NCBI RefSeq assembly: GCF_004353505.1
Contig: NZ_SMNQ01000006.1
Location: 124,001 to 188,000, forward strand
Length of the DNA stretch: 64,000 nucleotides
Direction of reading: 5' to 3'
Source of the DNA: Streptomyces sp. WAC05374
GTDB lineage: Bacteria; Actinomycetota; Actinomycetes; Streptomycetales; Streptomycetaceae
In this document: piece after piece, positions 35,308-48,245 of the stretch
Numbering within the stretch: position 1 is the first letter of the stretch
Layout of the letters: every line of letters begins with the position of its first letter
Notes under the pieces: generated by a model
What the model saw: the letters and a program-made list of their open reading frames with translations, nothing else
Told to the model about the DNA's origin: nothing
Databases searched by the model: none
Position numbers and translations under genes: made by a program

Positions 35308-36915
35308 TCAGTCCTTCTTCGGCTCCTCCAGGCGCGGGAAGAGGACCGCGCCCTTGGTGACCGTGGCGCCGGCGGGGAGGCGGCCCCAGGTGGCGGCGTC
35401 GTCGACGCGCTGGTCGGCGAGGGCGCCCAGACCGGGCTCGGCGCCGAGGGAGTCCCACAGCTTCTGCGAGGTCTCCGGCATGATCGGGTTGAGCAGCACG
35501 GCGACCGCGCGGAGCGACTCGGCGGCGGTGTAGAGGATCGTCGCCAGGCGGGCCCGGCCCTCGTCGGAGTCGTCCTTGGCGACCTTCCAGGGCTCCTGCT
35601 CCGTGATGTAGCCGTTGACCTGCTTCACGAAGTCGAAGATCGCCAGGATGCCGCCCTGGAAGTCCAGCTCCTCGCCGATCTTCCGGTCCGCCTCCGCGAC
35701 CGCCTTGGCCAGGCCGTCGTGGACGGCCGCCTCGGCCGGGCCGTCGGCCTCGGACGCGGGCAGCGCGCCGCCGAAGTACTTGCCGACCATCGCCGCCACG
35801 CGCGAGGCGAGATTGCCGTAGTCGTTGGCCAGCTCGGAGGTGTACCGGGCGGTGAAGTCCTCCCACGAGAACGAACCGTCCTGGCCGAAGGCGATCGCCC
35901 GCAGGAAGTACCAGCGGTAGGCGTCCACACCGAAGTGCGAGGTCAGGTCCTGCGGCTTGATGCCGGTCAGGTTCGACTTCGACATCTTCTCGCCGCCGAC
36001 CATCAGCCAGCCGTTCGCCGCGACCTTGCCGGGCACGGGCAGGCCCTGCGCCATCAGCATCGCCGGCCAGATCACCGCGTGGAAGCGCAGGATGTCCTTG
36101 CCGATCAGGTGGACGTTGGCCGGGAAGGTCTCGTCGAACTTCGCCGGGTTCTCGTTGTAACCGACCGCCGTCGCGTAATTCAGCAGCGCGTCGACCCACA
36201 CGTAGATGACGTGCTTCTCGTCCCAGGGGATCGGAATGCCCCAGTCGAAGGTCGACCGCGAGATGGAGAGGTCCTCCAGGCCCTGCCTGACGAAGTTCAC
36301 GACCTCGTTGCGGGCCGACTCCGGCTGGATGAAACCGGGGTTCTTCTCGTAGAAGTCGAGCAGCTTCGGGCCGTACTCGCTGAGCTTGAAGAAGTAGTTC
36401 TCCTCCTTGAGGATCTCCACCGGCTTCTTGTGGACCGGACAGAGCTTCACACCCTGCTCGTCCTCGATCAGGTCGCCGGGGAGCTTGTACTCCTCGCAGC
36501 CCACGCAGTACGGGCCTTCGTACCCGCCCTTGTAGATCTCGCCCTTGTCGTACAGGTCCTGCACGAACTCCTGCACACGGTCGGTGTGCCGCTTCTCCGT
36601 CGTGCGGATGAAGTCGTCGTTCGCGATGTTCAGGTGCTCCCAGAGGGGCTTCCAGGCCTCCTCGACGAGCTTGTCGCACCACTCCTGGGGAGTGACACCG
36701 TTCGCGTCGGCCGTGCGCATGATCTTCTGACCGTGCTCGTCCGTGCCGGTGAGGTACCACACCTTCTCGCCGCGCTGACGGTGCCAGCGGGTGAGCACGT
36801 CGCCTGCGACGGTCGTGTAGGCGTGGCCCAGGTGAGGAGCGTCGTTGACGTAGTAAATGGGGGTCGAGACGTAGAACGCCTTCGCCCCCTGCTTCTCGGA
36901 TCCAGTGGCCGCCAT
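35308..36915 (-). CDS. metG: Methionyl-tRNA synthetase
   Basis: A 535-aa class I synthetase. The HIGH-type motif is PHLGHAY near residue 29; the zinc-binding insertion has CVGCEEY near residue 138 with a later CPVHKKP; WVDALLNY and the KMSKS loop GGEKMSKS near residue 311 are intact; the helical anticodon-binding domain ends near 520. No C-terminal tRNA-binding EMAP extension is present. The start is the ATG at 36913-36915. Confidence 0.96.
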   Translation of the reverse strand: MAATGSEKQGAKAFYVSTPIYYVNDAPHLGHAYTTVAGDVLTRWHRQRGEKVWYLTGTDEHGQKIMRTADANGVTPQEWCDKLVEEAWKPLWEHLNIANDDFIRTTEKRHTDRVQEFVQDLYDKGEIYKGGYEGPYCVGCEEYKLPGDLIEDEQGVKLCPVHKKPVEILKEENYFFKLSEYGPKLLDFYEKNPGFIQPESARNEVVNFVRQGLEDLSISRSTFDWGIPIPWDEKHVIYVWVDALLNYATAVGYNENPAKFDETFPANVHLIGKDILRFHAVIWPAMLMAQGLPVPGKVAANGWLMVGGEKMSKSNLTGIKPQDLTSHFGVDAYRWYFLRAIAFGQDGSFSWEDFTARYTSELANDYGNLASRVAAMVGKYFGGALPASEADGPAEAAVHDGLAKAVAEADRKIGEELDFQGGILAIFDFVKQVNGYITEQEPWKVAKDDSDEGRARLATILYTAAESLRAVAVLLNPIMPETSQKLWDSLGAEPGLGALADQRVDDAATWGRLPAGATVTKGAVLFPRLEEPKKD

Positions 36916-36956
36916 GGTCGAAATCCTATCCGGCCGCGGAAGCTGCCCTCACCTTC

Positions 36957-36970
36957 GTTTCACGTGGGGA
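36957..36970. promoter_or_regulatory. Degenerate parS-like half site
   Basis: GTTTCACGTGGGGA matches the first 10 of the 14 parS positions and loses the right arm. It lies in the 127-bp divergent gap between metG and the response regulator gene. Probably a decayed or weak ParB site, or chance. Confidence 0.35.
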
Positions 36971-37042
36971 GACGGCAGGGCGAGACGCGGGAGGGCGGGG
37001 GCGGAGACACCGGCGAAACGTCCGGGCGGGGAGGGTGGGGGC

Positions 37043-37695
37043 ATGCGTGTACTGGTTGCCGAGGACGAGACGGTCCTCGCCGAGCTCGTCGCCGCCGGAC
37101 TGCGGCGCGCCGGATTCGCCGTCGACACCGTCCACAGCGGCGACGCCGCCCTCGCCCACCTGGGGCTGTACGACTACGACGTCGTCGTCCTCGACCGCGA
37201 CCTGCCCCGGATGCACGGCGACGAGGTGGCGCGGCGGCTGGTGGCCGGCGGGGCGCGGACCCGCATCCTCATGCTGACCGCCGCCGCCGGGCTCGAGGAC
37301 CGGGTGGCAGGGCTCGACCTGGGCGCCGACGACTACCTGGGCAAGCCGTTCGAGTTCCCCGAGCTGGTGTCGCGGGTACGGGCGCTGCGGCGGCGCAGCG
37401 CCCGGCCGCCCGTGCCGCCGCTCCTGGAGCGGCACGGACTGAGGCTGGACACGGTACGGCGGACCGCCGAGCGGGACGGGCGGGACCTGGAACTGTCGCC
37501 GAAGGAGTTCGCCGTGCTCCAGATCCTGCTGGAGGCGGAGGGTGCCGTGGTGTCGGCGGAGGAGCTGCTGGAGCGGGCCTGGGACGCGCACGCCGACCCG
37601 TTCACCGGGGCGGTACGGGTCTGCATGAGCAAGCTGCGCGGCAAGCTCGGGGAACCGGCGCTGATCCGCACGGTGCAGGGCGTGGGGTACGCGCT

Positions 37696-37699
<4 letters not shown>
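37043..37699 (+). CDS. OmpR/PhoB-family response regulator
   Basis: A 218-aa regulator. Receiver: RVLVAEDE, phospho-Asp in YDVVVLDRDLPRMHGD near residue 51, conserved Lys in DDYLGKPFEFPELVSRV. DNA-binding winged helix (about 130-218): ELSPKEFAVLQILLEAEGAVVSAEELLERAWDAHADPFTGAVRVCMSKLRGKLG...VQGVGYAL. Start ATG 37043. Its stop overlaps the GTG of the kinase gene (37696), the normal arrangement of a two-component operon. Confidence 0.92.
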
Positions 37700-40666
<2,967 letters not shown>

Positions 40667-40812
40667 GGGCGAGGCCTTTCGCATGTTGGGTGCCGTGTAT
40701 GTCCGTACTGCTAGGAATCATCCCTGGCCAGGGCGGACACGTAAGGTTAGCCGCCCCGAGTGGCGCCGAAAGGCAAGGGGCATTCGCGTCAACCCCACCC
40801 CTGACGCGCCGC

Positions 40813-40834
40813 ATTCACCCACCGTTCACCCCGC
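40813..40834 (+). promoter_or_regulatory. PHO box (PhoP binding site)
   Basis: Two direct repeats with an 11-bp period (TTCACCC at 40814 and 40825, giving ATTCACCCACC-GTTCACCCCGC) match the GTTCACC-type direct-repeat unit of Streptomyces PHO boxes, about 90 bp upstream of the phosphatase gene. Predicts induction under phosphate limitation. Confidence 0.72.
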
Positions 40835-40925
40835 CGCCGCCGACCTGCACATCTACGCGCCTAACGTCACCGCCGGACCGATTCCCGACACCATGTCGGC
40901 GCAGGCTGCGCCGGAGGAGGACGAA

Positions 40926-42971
40926 GTGCGCAAGCTGCTCCCGCTGCTGAGCACCAACCCGCACGGAGGCGGCCGTTCCGCCCTCACCTGCCGTTACCGG
41001 TGCGGCGACGCCTGCTTCCACGAGGTGCCCAACACCAGCGACAACGAGTACGTCGGCGACGTCATAGCCGGGGCGCTGTCGCGCCGTTCGATGATGCGTG
41101 CCGCCGCCGTCGTCACCGTCGCCGCCACGGCCGGCGGTGCCGTCGTCGCCCAGGCGGGCGGACAGGAGGCGGTCGCCGCCACCCCGCGCACCGCGGGCAG
41201 CGGCTCCGGCGCCCGGGGCCTGCGCTTCACGCCCGTGGCGCCCAACAAGGACGACAAGGTCACCGTCCCCGAGGGCTACGCCCAGAGCGTGGTCATCCGC
41301 TGGGGCGAGCCCATCCTGCGGGGCGCGCCCGCCTTCGACCCGGACAAGCAGACCGCGAAGGCCCAGGCCGGACAGTTCGGGTACAACAACGACTTCCTGT
41401 CCCTGCTGCCGCTCCGGGGCGAGCACGGCCGCCAGGTCCTCGTGGCGAACCACGAGTACACCGACGAAGTGCTGATGTTCAAGGGGTACGACCCCGAGAA
41501 CCCGACCCGTGAGCAGGTCGAGATCGCGTGGGCCGCCCACGGCCTGTCCGTGGTCGTCGTCCAGGAGGAGCACCGCTCCGGCAGGCTGACGCCCGTCACG
41601 CGGCACCCGCTCAACCGGCGCCTCACCGCGACCAGCGAGTTCGAGCTCACCGGCCCGGCCGCCGGCAGCGCGCTGCTGCGCACCGGCGCCGACCCGACCG
41701 GCCGCAAGGTCCTCGGCACGCTCAACAACTGCGCCGGCGGCACCACCCCCTGGGGCACGACGCTGCACGGCGAGGAGAACTTCAACCAGTACTTCGCCAA
41801 CGGGTCCTCCGCGACCGACAAGCGGTACGGCATCGGCAGCGGCGCCACCGAACGCAAGTGGGAGCGGTTCGACAAGCGCTTCGACGCCAAGCAGGAGCCC
41901 AACGAGTCCCACCGCCACGGCTGGGTCGTCGAGCTCGACCCGTACGACCCGGACTCCACGCCCCGCAAGCGCACCGCGCTCGGCCGCTTCAAGCACGAGG
42001 CCGCCCAGCCGCGCCTGACCGCCGACGGCCGCCCGGTCGTCTACATGGGCGACGACGAGCGGTTCGACTACTTCTACAAGTTCGTGTCGTCGAAGCGCAT
42101 GATGAAGGGCAACTCCCGCAAGGCCCGCGAGCACAACCTCACCCTCCTCGACGAGGGCACCCTGTACGTCGCCAAGCTCACCGGCGACAGCCCGCAGGAC
42201 ATCGACGGCACCGGCAAGCTTCCGGGCGACGGCGAGTTCGACGGCAGCGGCCAGTGGATTCCGCTCGCGACGGGCGACACGAGCCACGTCCCCGGCATGA
42301 CCGCCGAGGAGGTGTACGTCTTCACGCGCCTCGCCGGTGACAAGGTCGGCGCCACCAAGATGGACCGGCCCGAGGACGTCGAGCCGTCCCCGCGCACCGG
42401 CCGCGTGTACGTCGCCCTCACCAACAACAAGGACCGCGGCGCGGCGGGCAAGGCGGGCGCCGACGAGGCCAACCCGCGCAACAACAACAAGCACGGCCAG
42501 GTCCTGGAGCTGGCCGAGCACTGGGACGACCCGGCCTCCGACGGCTTCGCCTGGCGGCTGTTCCTGGTCGCGGGCGACCCGGAGGACCCGGCCACGTACT
42601 TCGCGGGTTACCCCAAGGAGAAGGTCAGCCCCATCTCCTGCCCCGACAACGTGGCCTTCGACCCGTACGGCAACCTGTGGATCTCCACGGACGGCAACCA
42701 GCTCGGGTCGCACGACGGCCTGTTCGGTGTCGCCACGCACGGCGAGCGGCGCGGTGAGCTCAAGCAGTTCCTGACCGTGCCGACCGGCGCCGAGACCTGC
42801 GGTCCGATCATCCAGGAGCGCCGCGTCCTCGTCGCCGTACAGCACCCGGGCGAGGTCGACGGGGCGTCCGTCGAGAAGCCCGCCTCCGCCTGGCCCGACG
42901 GCCCCGGGAAGATCGTCCGCCCGTCGGTCGTCGCCGTGTACCGCAAGGACGGCCGGAACATCGGCGTCTGA
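40926..42971 (+). CDS. PhoX-like (DUF839) secreted phosphatase, Tat substrate
   Basis: A 681-aa enzyme of the PhoX/DUF839 family, calcium- and iron-dependent alkaline phosphatases exported folded by Tat. Seen: twin-Arg region SRRSMMRAAAVVTVAATAGG near residue 53, then motifs typical of PhoX (NNCAGGTTPWGTTLHGEENF, HGWVVELDPYDP, KHEAAQPRLTADGRPVVYMGDDERFDYFYKFVS, ISCPDNVAFDPYGNLWISTDGNQ). GTG at 40926 is chosen for the GGAGGAGG 5 bp upstream; an in-frame ATG at 40893 would add 11 residues. The PHO box upstream supports a phosphate-scavenging role. Confidence 0.9.
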   Translation: MRKLLPLLSTNPHGGGRSALTCRYRCGDACFHEVPNTSDNEYVGDVIAGALSRRSMMRAAAVVTVAATAGGAVVAQAGGQEAVAATPRTAGSGSGARGLRFTPVAPNKDDKVTVPEGYAQSVVIRWGEPILRGAPAFDPDKQTAKAQAGQFGYNNDFLSLLPLRGEHGRQVLVANHEYTDEVLMFKGYDPENPTREQVEIAWAAHGLSVVVVQEEHRSGRLTPVTRHPLNRRLTATSEFELTGPAAGSALLRTGADPTGRKVLGTLNNCAGGTTPWGTTLHGEENFNQYFANGSSATDKRYGIGSGATERKWERFDKRFDAKQEPNESHRHGWVVELDPYDPDSTPRKRTALGRFKHEAAQPRLTADGRPVVYMGDDERFDYFYKFVSSKRMMKGNSRKAREHNLTLLDEGTLYVAKLTGDSPQDIDGTGKLPGDGEFDGSGQWIPLATGDTSHVPGMTAEEVYVFTRLAGDKVGATKMDRPEDVEPSPRTGRVYVALTNNKDRGAAGKAGADEANPRNNNKHGQVLELAEHWDDPASDGFAWRLFLVAGDPEDPATYFAGYPKEKVSPISCPDNVAFDPYGNLWISTDGNQLGSHDGLFGVATHGERRGELKQFLTVPTGAETCGPIIQERRVLVAVQHPGEVDGASVEKPASAWPDGPGKIVRPSVVAVYRKDGRNIGV

Positions 42972-42981
42972 CGCACGGGGG

Positions 42982-43962
42982 TCATGAGGTGGCGCGGGCC
43001 GTCCCCCCGCGCCACCTCGTGAACTGCTCCGCCGGGTCGCCCGTGTACGCCCACGGCACCCACGACGCCCGCGCGTCCAGGAGCCCGAACAGGTCCCCGT
43101 ACACCTCGGGCATGCCCGCGTAACAGGCGGCGTGCGTCAGGTAGTTCAGCGGCTCGACCTCCTCCGGTCGCACCGGCCCGGGCGGCCGCCCGCCCAGCCA
43201 CCGCTCCCAGGTGCGCCGCACCTCCGTCGCCGCCAGCTCGTGCTTCCAGTGCTGGTCGAAGCCGCGCACCGGGCCCTTGCCGCGCGCCGCGTCCGCGATG
43301 TACCGGTACTCCTCCACCCGCGCGATCTGCACCAGCACCGGCAGCGGCGACCCGGGCGGCGCCGCCCCCGCCGCGTCCCGCGCGAAGTCGTACATCGAGC
43401 CGTGCGTCCCGTGCCACCGCGCCGACCGGTAGCGCAGCACCTGCACGTGCCCCTCCAGGTTGTGCGGGTCGCGCCGCCGCAGCTCCTCCCACCAGCGCCG
43501 CAGCTCCACGCGGCCCACCCCGCCCTCGTACAGCCGCGCCACGGTCAGCAGCGACACCCAGGGCATCGGGTCGGCGGGCCGGGCGTCGGCGGCGCCCAGG
43601 CAGGCCATCACCGTGACGTCGAGTCTCGCCCGGTCCACCGCCGCGCCCCGCCCCACCGCGATGGCCTCGTCGAAGGCGCGCACGACCTCGGTCGCCGCCC
43701 GCAGCACCGCCGCGTCGGGGTCGCCCGGCTCGGCCGCCCGCCATGCCTCGACGGCGGTGCTCCCGGCCGCCGCGTGGGACAGCAGCCGCAGCCGGTGGGT
43801 GCGCAGGGCCCAGTCGTCCCCCGTGTCGCGCAGCAGGTCGCGCACGCCCTGCCAGCGGCCGATAACGATGTCGTGCCGGGCGCGCCCCAGCGCCCGGTCG
43901 CCGAAGTCCGGGTCGAAGTCCGGCTCGAAGCGCGTGGAGCGGCGGCTGCGGCGTACGGCCAT
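42982..43962 (-). CDS. Conserved-looking protein of unknown function, possible helical-repeat fold
   Basis: A 326-aa soluble, mostly helical protein (MAVRRSRRSTRFEPDFDPDFGDRAL...), Arg- and Trp-rich, with repeated helix pairs (GVRDLLRDTGDDWALRTHRLRLLSHAAAG, VARLYEGGVGRVELRRWWEELRRRDPHNLEGHVQVLRYRSARWHGTHGSMYDFARDAAG) suggestive of a TPR-like array. No signal peptide or motif of known activity. Convergent with the phosphatase gene only 10 bp away; the phosphatase terminator hairpin lies inside this gene's last codons. Confidence 0.7.
   Translation of the reverse strand: MAVRRSRRSTRFEPDFDPDFGDRALGRARHDIVIGRWQGVRDLLRDTGDDWALRTHRLRLLSHAAAGSTAVEAWRAAEPGDPDAAVLRAATEVVRAFDEAIAVGRGAAVDRARLDVTVMACLGAADARPADPMPWVSLLTVARLYEGGVGRVELRRWWEELRRRDPHNLEGHVQVLRYRSARWHGTHGSMYDFARDAAGAAPPGSPLPVLVQIARVEEYRYIADAARGKGPVRGFDQHWKHELAATEVRRTWERWLGGRPPGPVRPEEVEPLNYLTHAACYAGMPEVYGDLFGLLDARASWVPWAYTGDPAEQFTRWRGGTARATS
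42986..43018 (+). terminator. Terminator hairpin of the phosphatase gene
   Basis: A perfect 13-bp stem (GAGGTGGCGCGGG / CCCGCGCCACCTC) with a 7-nt loop, 14 bp after the phosphatase stop, embedded in the 3' coding end of the convergent gene. Confidence 0.75.
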
Positions 43963-44034
43963 CTCTCTGTCCCCCCGTCAGAAACACGCTGATCCGGCCC
44001 TGCTGTCTCGTCGTCCTGTCGTCCTGTCGTCCTC

Positions 44035-45561
44035 TTAGAAGTCGGTCGACAGTGTTTCGTTCCCGGTGGCCGTGTGGTGGTGCTGTCGCGGCAGGCCGTA
44101 CGGGTCCGCCGCCGCCATCGCGCGGGCCGCGTCCAGCCGCGCCGGACGGTAGTACGCGCTGCCCTTGCGCCAGTACCAGACCATCGGCACGATCCCGGCC
44201 CCCAGCCCGCCCAGGCCGATCGCCGCGGCGGTGCCGGTCAGCCCGCCCAGCGACTCGAAGAAGATCCAGAACATGAAGGCCGCGCCCAGCAGCGGCCACG
44301 CGCCGCCCAGGACGAAGTCCCGTACGGAATGCAGCAGCATCCGGCGGTAGGCCACCACGGCGGCGACGCCCGCGAGCCCGTAGTAGAAGGCGATCTGGAG
44401 CCCCATCGCGTTGACCGCGCTCGTGAGGATGTCGCCGACCGATCCGAGCGCCGTCGCCGCCACGAACATCACCAGCGCCACCGCCCCGACCACGGTGATC
44501 GCCACCCACGGGGTGTTCCAGCGGGGGTGCACGGAGCCGAGGGCGGCCGGCATCGTCCGGTCCCGTCCCATGGCGAACAGCGACCGGGTGACCTGGATCA
44601 GCGTGGTCTCCAGGGTGGCCACGCTCGACAGCATCACCGTCACGATCAGCAACTTGCCGCCGACGCCCGGCCACACGGCGTCGCCGAGCAGCGCCAGCAC
44701 GTTGGCACCGCCCGAACGGACCTCGTCCGCCGACAGGACGACGTTGACGGCGATGGTGAACGCCTCGAAGAGCAGGAAGACGACCCCGATGCCGACCAGG
44801 GCCGCGAGCCCGGCCGTACGGCGGCTGTCGCGGGTCTCCTCGCTCAGATTGCTGGTGACGTCCCAGCCCCAGTAGTAGAACGCGGCGATCAGCGCCCCGG
44901 CCGCGAAGCCGGACACCCCGTCGAAGTGCCCGAGGCCCAGCCAGGACCAGTCGAAGGCGGTGGCGGCGCCCCGGTGCAGGACCACGCCCCCGATGAACAG
45001 CAGCAGAATGGTCAACTCCACCCCGGTCAGCAGCAGTTGCGCCCGTACGGTGAGCCGGGCGCCGCCCAGGACCACCAGCAGCATCAGCAGGAACCAGCCC
45101 GCGCCCACGGCGGTGGCCCACGCGGTGTCGTCGGCCAGTCCGGGGGCGAGGAGCGCCAGGGTGAGCTGCCCGGCGGGCAGGGACCCGGCCACCATGAAGA
45201 GGGTCGCGGCCACGATCAGCGCCCACCCGGACAGGAAGCCCAGGGCGGGGTGCAGGGTCCGGCCCACCCACGAGTAGCTGGCGCCCGCGTTGACGTCGAT
45301 CCGGCCCAGCCGGCTGAACGCCAGGACGATGCCCAGCATGGGGATGGCGCAGTAGAGCAGCGCGGCCGGCGCGGCGAGGCCCACGGCGCCGACGAGCACG
45401 GCGGTGGTCGCCGCGAGCGAGTAGGCGGGCGCGCTGCCCGCCACGGCCATCACGATCGTGTCGAACGTACCGAGGACATTGGGCTGGAGCCCCCGCCCGG
45501 GACCCCGCCCGGGAACCCTGCCGGGAGCCCTGCTGTGAGCCTTGCTGGAAACGCTGCGCAT
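44035..45561 (-). CDS. APC-family amino acid permease
   Basis: A 508-aa amino acid/polyamine/organocation permease with about 12 membrane helices. Early signature LGTFDTIVMAVAGSAPAYSLAATTAVLV and YCAIPMLGIVLAFSRLGRIDVNAGASYSWVGRTLHPALGFLSGW are typical of the family; substrate not predictable. The N-terminus (1-40) holds a repeated Pro-Gly-Arg stretch (APGRVPGRGPGRG). ATG 45561 with AAGGACA about 9 bp upstream is preferred over the longer open frame. Short direct repeats (cgtcctgt) sit just after its stop at about 44009-44033. Confidence 0.88.
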   Translation of the reverse strand: MRSVSSKAHSRAPGRVPGRGPGRGLQPNVLGTFDTIVMAVAGSAPAYSLAATTAVLVGAVGLAAPAALLYCAIPMLGIVLAFSRLGRIDVNAGASYSWVGRTLHPALGFLSGWALIVAATLFMVAGSLPAGQLTLALLAPGLADDTAWATAVGAGWFLLMLLVVLGGARLTVRAQLLLTGVELTILLLFIGGVVLHRGAATAFDWSWLGLGHFDGVSGFAAGALIAAFYYWGWDVTSNLSEETRDSRRTAGLAALVGIGVVFLLFEAFTIAVNVVLSADEVRSGGANVLALLGDAVWPGVGGKLLIVTVMLSSVATLETTLIQVTRSLFAMGRDRTMPAALGSVHPRWNTPWVAITVVGAVALVMFVAATALGSVGDILTSAVNAMGLQIAFYYGLAGVAAVVAYRRMLLHSVRDFVLGGAWPLLGAAFMFWIFFESLGGLTGTAAAIGLGGLGAGIVPMVWYWRKGSAYYRPARLDAARAMAAADPYGLPRQHHHTATGNETLSTDF

Positions 45562-45758
45562 GGCGAATGTCCTTGTATGGCACGGCATATGGCGTTGGAG
45601 CGGGAGCTGACCGCGCATGCGTCGGCATGGGACGTCACGCGTGAGTCGTGCGCATCGTAGTCGGGTGGACGCGCTGCGGTGAGTGCACCCGGAAGCCCGG
45701 CGTCCGGCTCCCTGGTCGGCGGACCGGGTCCGCCGAGGCAGCCCTCCGCCTGCCCCGG

Positions 45759-46736
45759 TTACGGCCGGGCGTGCAGGTCGAGATCGACCAGGAGCGCCCG
45801 GTGGTCGGTGCGGGGCAGGTCCAGGAAGCGCGCGCCGCGCACCGAGAAGTGGGCGCTGACGAGCACGTGGTCGATCTGCGCGTACGGGGGTACGGCCCGG
45901 CCCCGGGGCCAGGAACCGGTCCGGGCGGCGCCGGCGAGGCGGGCGGCGTCGTGGAGGGCTCCGGAGTCGAGCACGGAGCGGAAGGCGGCGTGGTCCTGGG
46001 TGGCGTTGAAGTCACCGGCGAGGATGACCGGCCCACCCCGGTGGGCGGCGGCGAAGTCGCGGAGGAGGCCCAGCTCGCGCTTCCAGAGGCCGATCAGACC
46101 GGGCAGCGGCGGCATCGGATGGGCGAGCCGGACGGTCACGTCCCCGGGGCCGACGCGGGCCGTGGCGCCCGGCATGCCCATGGTGGTGCCCGGCAGGGCG
46201 GGCTCGGGGGTGAGCGGCCGGGCGCCGAGGATCACCGAACCGGCCGGCCCGGCGGCGGCGACGTGGGCGCCGTACGGGTAGCGGTCCCCCAGCCCGGCGC
46301 CGAGGGCCCGCGCGCAGGCGGGGTCGCACTCGGAGACGAAGACCAGGTCGGGGCGCTCGCGGCGGACGGCGGCGACGAGCTCGCCGGTCGCGTTGCCGAA
46401 CTCCACGTTGGCGGCCAGGACGCGCAGTCGCGCGGTGACGGGCCCGCGGGCGGGCGTGTCGGCGGGCCCGTACGGCTGCGTGAACCACAGGGCCAGGGCG
46501 AGCACGCCGCCGGCCCACGCGGCCAGGACCGGCCGCCGGACCAGGAGCGCCCCCAGCAGGGCGAGCCCGGCGGGGACGGCGAGCCACGGCAGCAGCGCCA
46601 GGAGCTGCGGCACGGGCGTGACGGCGTCGGTGCCGAGGAGCCGGCAGCCGGTGACGGCGGTGGGCACGACGAGCAGCAGCCCGGCGGCCCACGCGGTGGC
46701 CCGGCGGAGCAGGTGCGAGGTGGAGGGAGCGGCCAA
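45759..46736 (-). CDS. Membrane-anchored endonuclease/exonuclease/phosphatase-family protein
   Basis: A 325-aa protein. Residues 1-95 contain three hydrophobic helices ([54 protein letters not shown]); residues 100-325 form an EEP domain with the family motifs [27 protein letters not shown] and [11 protein letters not shown], so catalytic Asn, Asp and His are intact. Probably faces the outside and cleaves phosphodiesters of nucleic acid or lipid head groups. Start is a TTG at 46736 preceded by AGAAGG at 7 bp. Confidence 0.82.
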   Translation of the reverse strand: MAAPSTSHLLRRATAWAAGLLLVVPTAVTGCRLLGTDAVTPVPQLLALLPWLAVPAGLALLGALLVRRPVLAAWAGGVLALALWFTQPYGPADTPARGPVTARLRVLAANVEFGNATGELVAAVRRERPDLVFVSECDPACARALGAGLGDRYPYGAHVAAAGPAGSVILGARPLTPEPALPGTTMGMPGATARVGPGDVTVRLAHPMPPLPGLIGLWKRELGLLRDFAAAHRGGPVILAGDFNATQDHAAFRSVLDSGALHDAARLAGAARTGSWPRGRAVPPYAQIDHVLVSAHFSVRGARFLDLPRTDHRALLVDLDLHARP

Positions 46737-46848
46737 GCCGTCACCTTCTCATGGCGCCCCCGCCCGCGTCCCCGTTCCGACAGTGATCCATTTGCCGGTC
46801 CGGGGCGGCGGGTGTGCTCTGGAGGGAGGTCAGTGGAAGGAGCGCGCC

Positions 46849-47259
46849 ATGGCCGTGCACACGAGCCTGCCCGGACGGCACCGCCGCCCAGGGGAGCGGG
46901 CGACCCGCCCTCACGTACACCGGTCCAGCCTGATCGTCCTCGCGGTGTGCGCCGTCCTGTACGGCCTGTACGCCGAGGTCGTCGTCCGCCACGGCGACGG
47001 CCCCTTCACCGGGGGCCAGGCCGTGCTCGCGGTGGTCAGCATGGTCGTCTTCGGCGCCCTCTGGTACGGCTACCTGCTGGTGCGCCGCGCACTGCCGCGC
47101 GAGGCGCGGGCGGCCGCGTTCGGCCTGCTGTTCGGCGGCAGTATCGGCTTCCTCTACGGCCTGTCCGGCAACAGCGTCCTCACGGTGGCGGTGGTCTCGC
47201 TGATCCTGGCGGTGTCGTCGGGGCTGGCGGCGTTCTACGTGTTCTACACCCACGAGTGA
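46849..47259 (+). CDS. Small four-helix membrane protein
   Basis: A 136-aa protein with a basic N-terminus and four membrane segments ([78 protein letters not shown]). No known family. ATG 46849 with GGAAGGAG. Its TGA overlaps the ATG of the ABC ATPase gene (TGATG), so it belongs to the exporter operon and may be an accessory subunit. Confidence 0.75.
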   Translation: MAVHTSLPGRHRRPGERATRPHVHRSSLIVLAVCAVLYGLYAEVVVRHGDGPFTGGQAVLAVVSMVVFGALWYGYLLVRRALPREARAAAFGLLFGGSIGFLYGLSGNSVLTVAVVSLILAVSSGLAAFYVFYTHE

Positions 47260-48245
47260 TGGCGGGCACGGACCCGGCCATCGAGACGAACGGCCTGGTG
47301 AAGGTCTTCGGCGACAACAGAGCGGTCGACGGCGTCGACCTCCGGGTGCCCGCCGGCACCGTGTACGGGCTGCTCGGGCCGAACGGGGCGGGCAAGACGA
47401 CGGCCGTGAAGGTGCTGGCGACGCTGCTGCGGCCGGACGGTGGCGAGGCGCGGGTCTTCGGCAGGGACGTGGTGCGGGACGCGGACGCGGTACGCGGGCG
47501 GGTCAGCCTCACCGGGCAGTACGCCTCCGTCGACGAGGACCTGACCGGCACGGAGAACCTGGTGCTGCTGGGCCGCCTGCTCGGACACGGCAAGCGGGCG
47601 GCGCGGGAGCGCTCTGCGCAGTTGCTGGAGGCGTTCGGGCTGGCGGAGGCGGCCGGCCGGCAGGTCAAGAACTACTCGGGCGGCATGCGGCGCCGTATCG
47701 ACATCGCCGCGTCCATCCTCAACACCCCGGACCTGCTGTTCCTGGACGAGCCGACGACCGGCCTGGACCCGCGCAGCCGCAGCCAGGTGTGGGCGATCGT
47801 CCGGGCGGTCGTCGCCCAGGGCACCACCGTGCTGCTGACCACGCAGTACCTGGACGAGGCGGACCGGCTGGCGTCGCGGATCGCGGTGATCGACCGCGGC
47901 AGGGTGATCGCCGAGGGCACGAAGGGCGAGCTGAAGGCGTCCGTGGGCTCCGGGTCCGTGCACGTCCGGCTGCGCGAGCCGGGGCAGCGGCCGGAGGCGG
48001 AACGGGTGCTGGCGGGCGCGCTGAACGCGACCGTGCAGCTCGACCCCGACCCGGTGGCGCTGACCGCGACGGTCGACGGGCACGGTACGGAGCTGGGTGC
48101 GGCCGAGCAGGCGGCGCGGGCGCTGGCGGAGCTGGCGCGGGCGGGCGTCATGGTGGACGACTTCGCGCTGGGCCAGCCGAGCCTGGACGAGGTGTTCCTG
48201 GCGCTCACGGACCGGACGGACCGGGCCGAGGAGACCACCGGATGA
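47259..48245 (+). CDS. ABC exporter ATPase (DrrA-like)
   Basis: A 328-aa ATPase of the daunorubicin-resistance DrrA group. Walker [14 protein letters not shown] loop in [15 protein letters not shown], signature [15 protein letters not shown], Walker [17 protein letters not shown], then [30 protein letters not shown] and a DrrA-type C-terminal domain ending [16 protein letters not shown]. The motif [12 protein letters not shown] is characteristic of the DrrA branch. Drives efflux with the permease after it. Substrate unknown. Confidence 0.92.
   Translation: MAGTDPAIETNGLVKVFGDNRAVDGVDLRVPAGTVYGLLGPNGAGKTTAVKVLATLLRPDGGEARVFGRDVVRDADAVRGRVSLTGQYASVDEDLTGTENLVLLGRLLGHGKRAARERSAQLLEAFGLAEAAGRQVKNYSGGMRRRIDIAASILNTPDLLFLDEPTTGLDPRSRSQVWAIVRAVVAQGTTVLLTTQYLDEADRLASRIAVIDRGRVIAEGTKGELKASVGSGSVHVRLREPGQRPEAERVLAGALNATVQLDPDPVALTATVDGHGTELGAAEQAARALAELARAGVMVDDFALGQPSLDEVFLALTDRTDRAEETTG

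Noticed and set aside
34591..37695. Upstream part of the very long frame leading into the histidine kinase
   Set aside because: Runs antisense through metG; the kinase starts at GTG 37696 overlapping the regulator stop.
45648..47258. Long N-terminal extension of the DrrA-like ATPase
   Set aside because: Passes antisense through the EEP gene and out of frame through the small membrane-protein gene; ABC homology begins at 47259.
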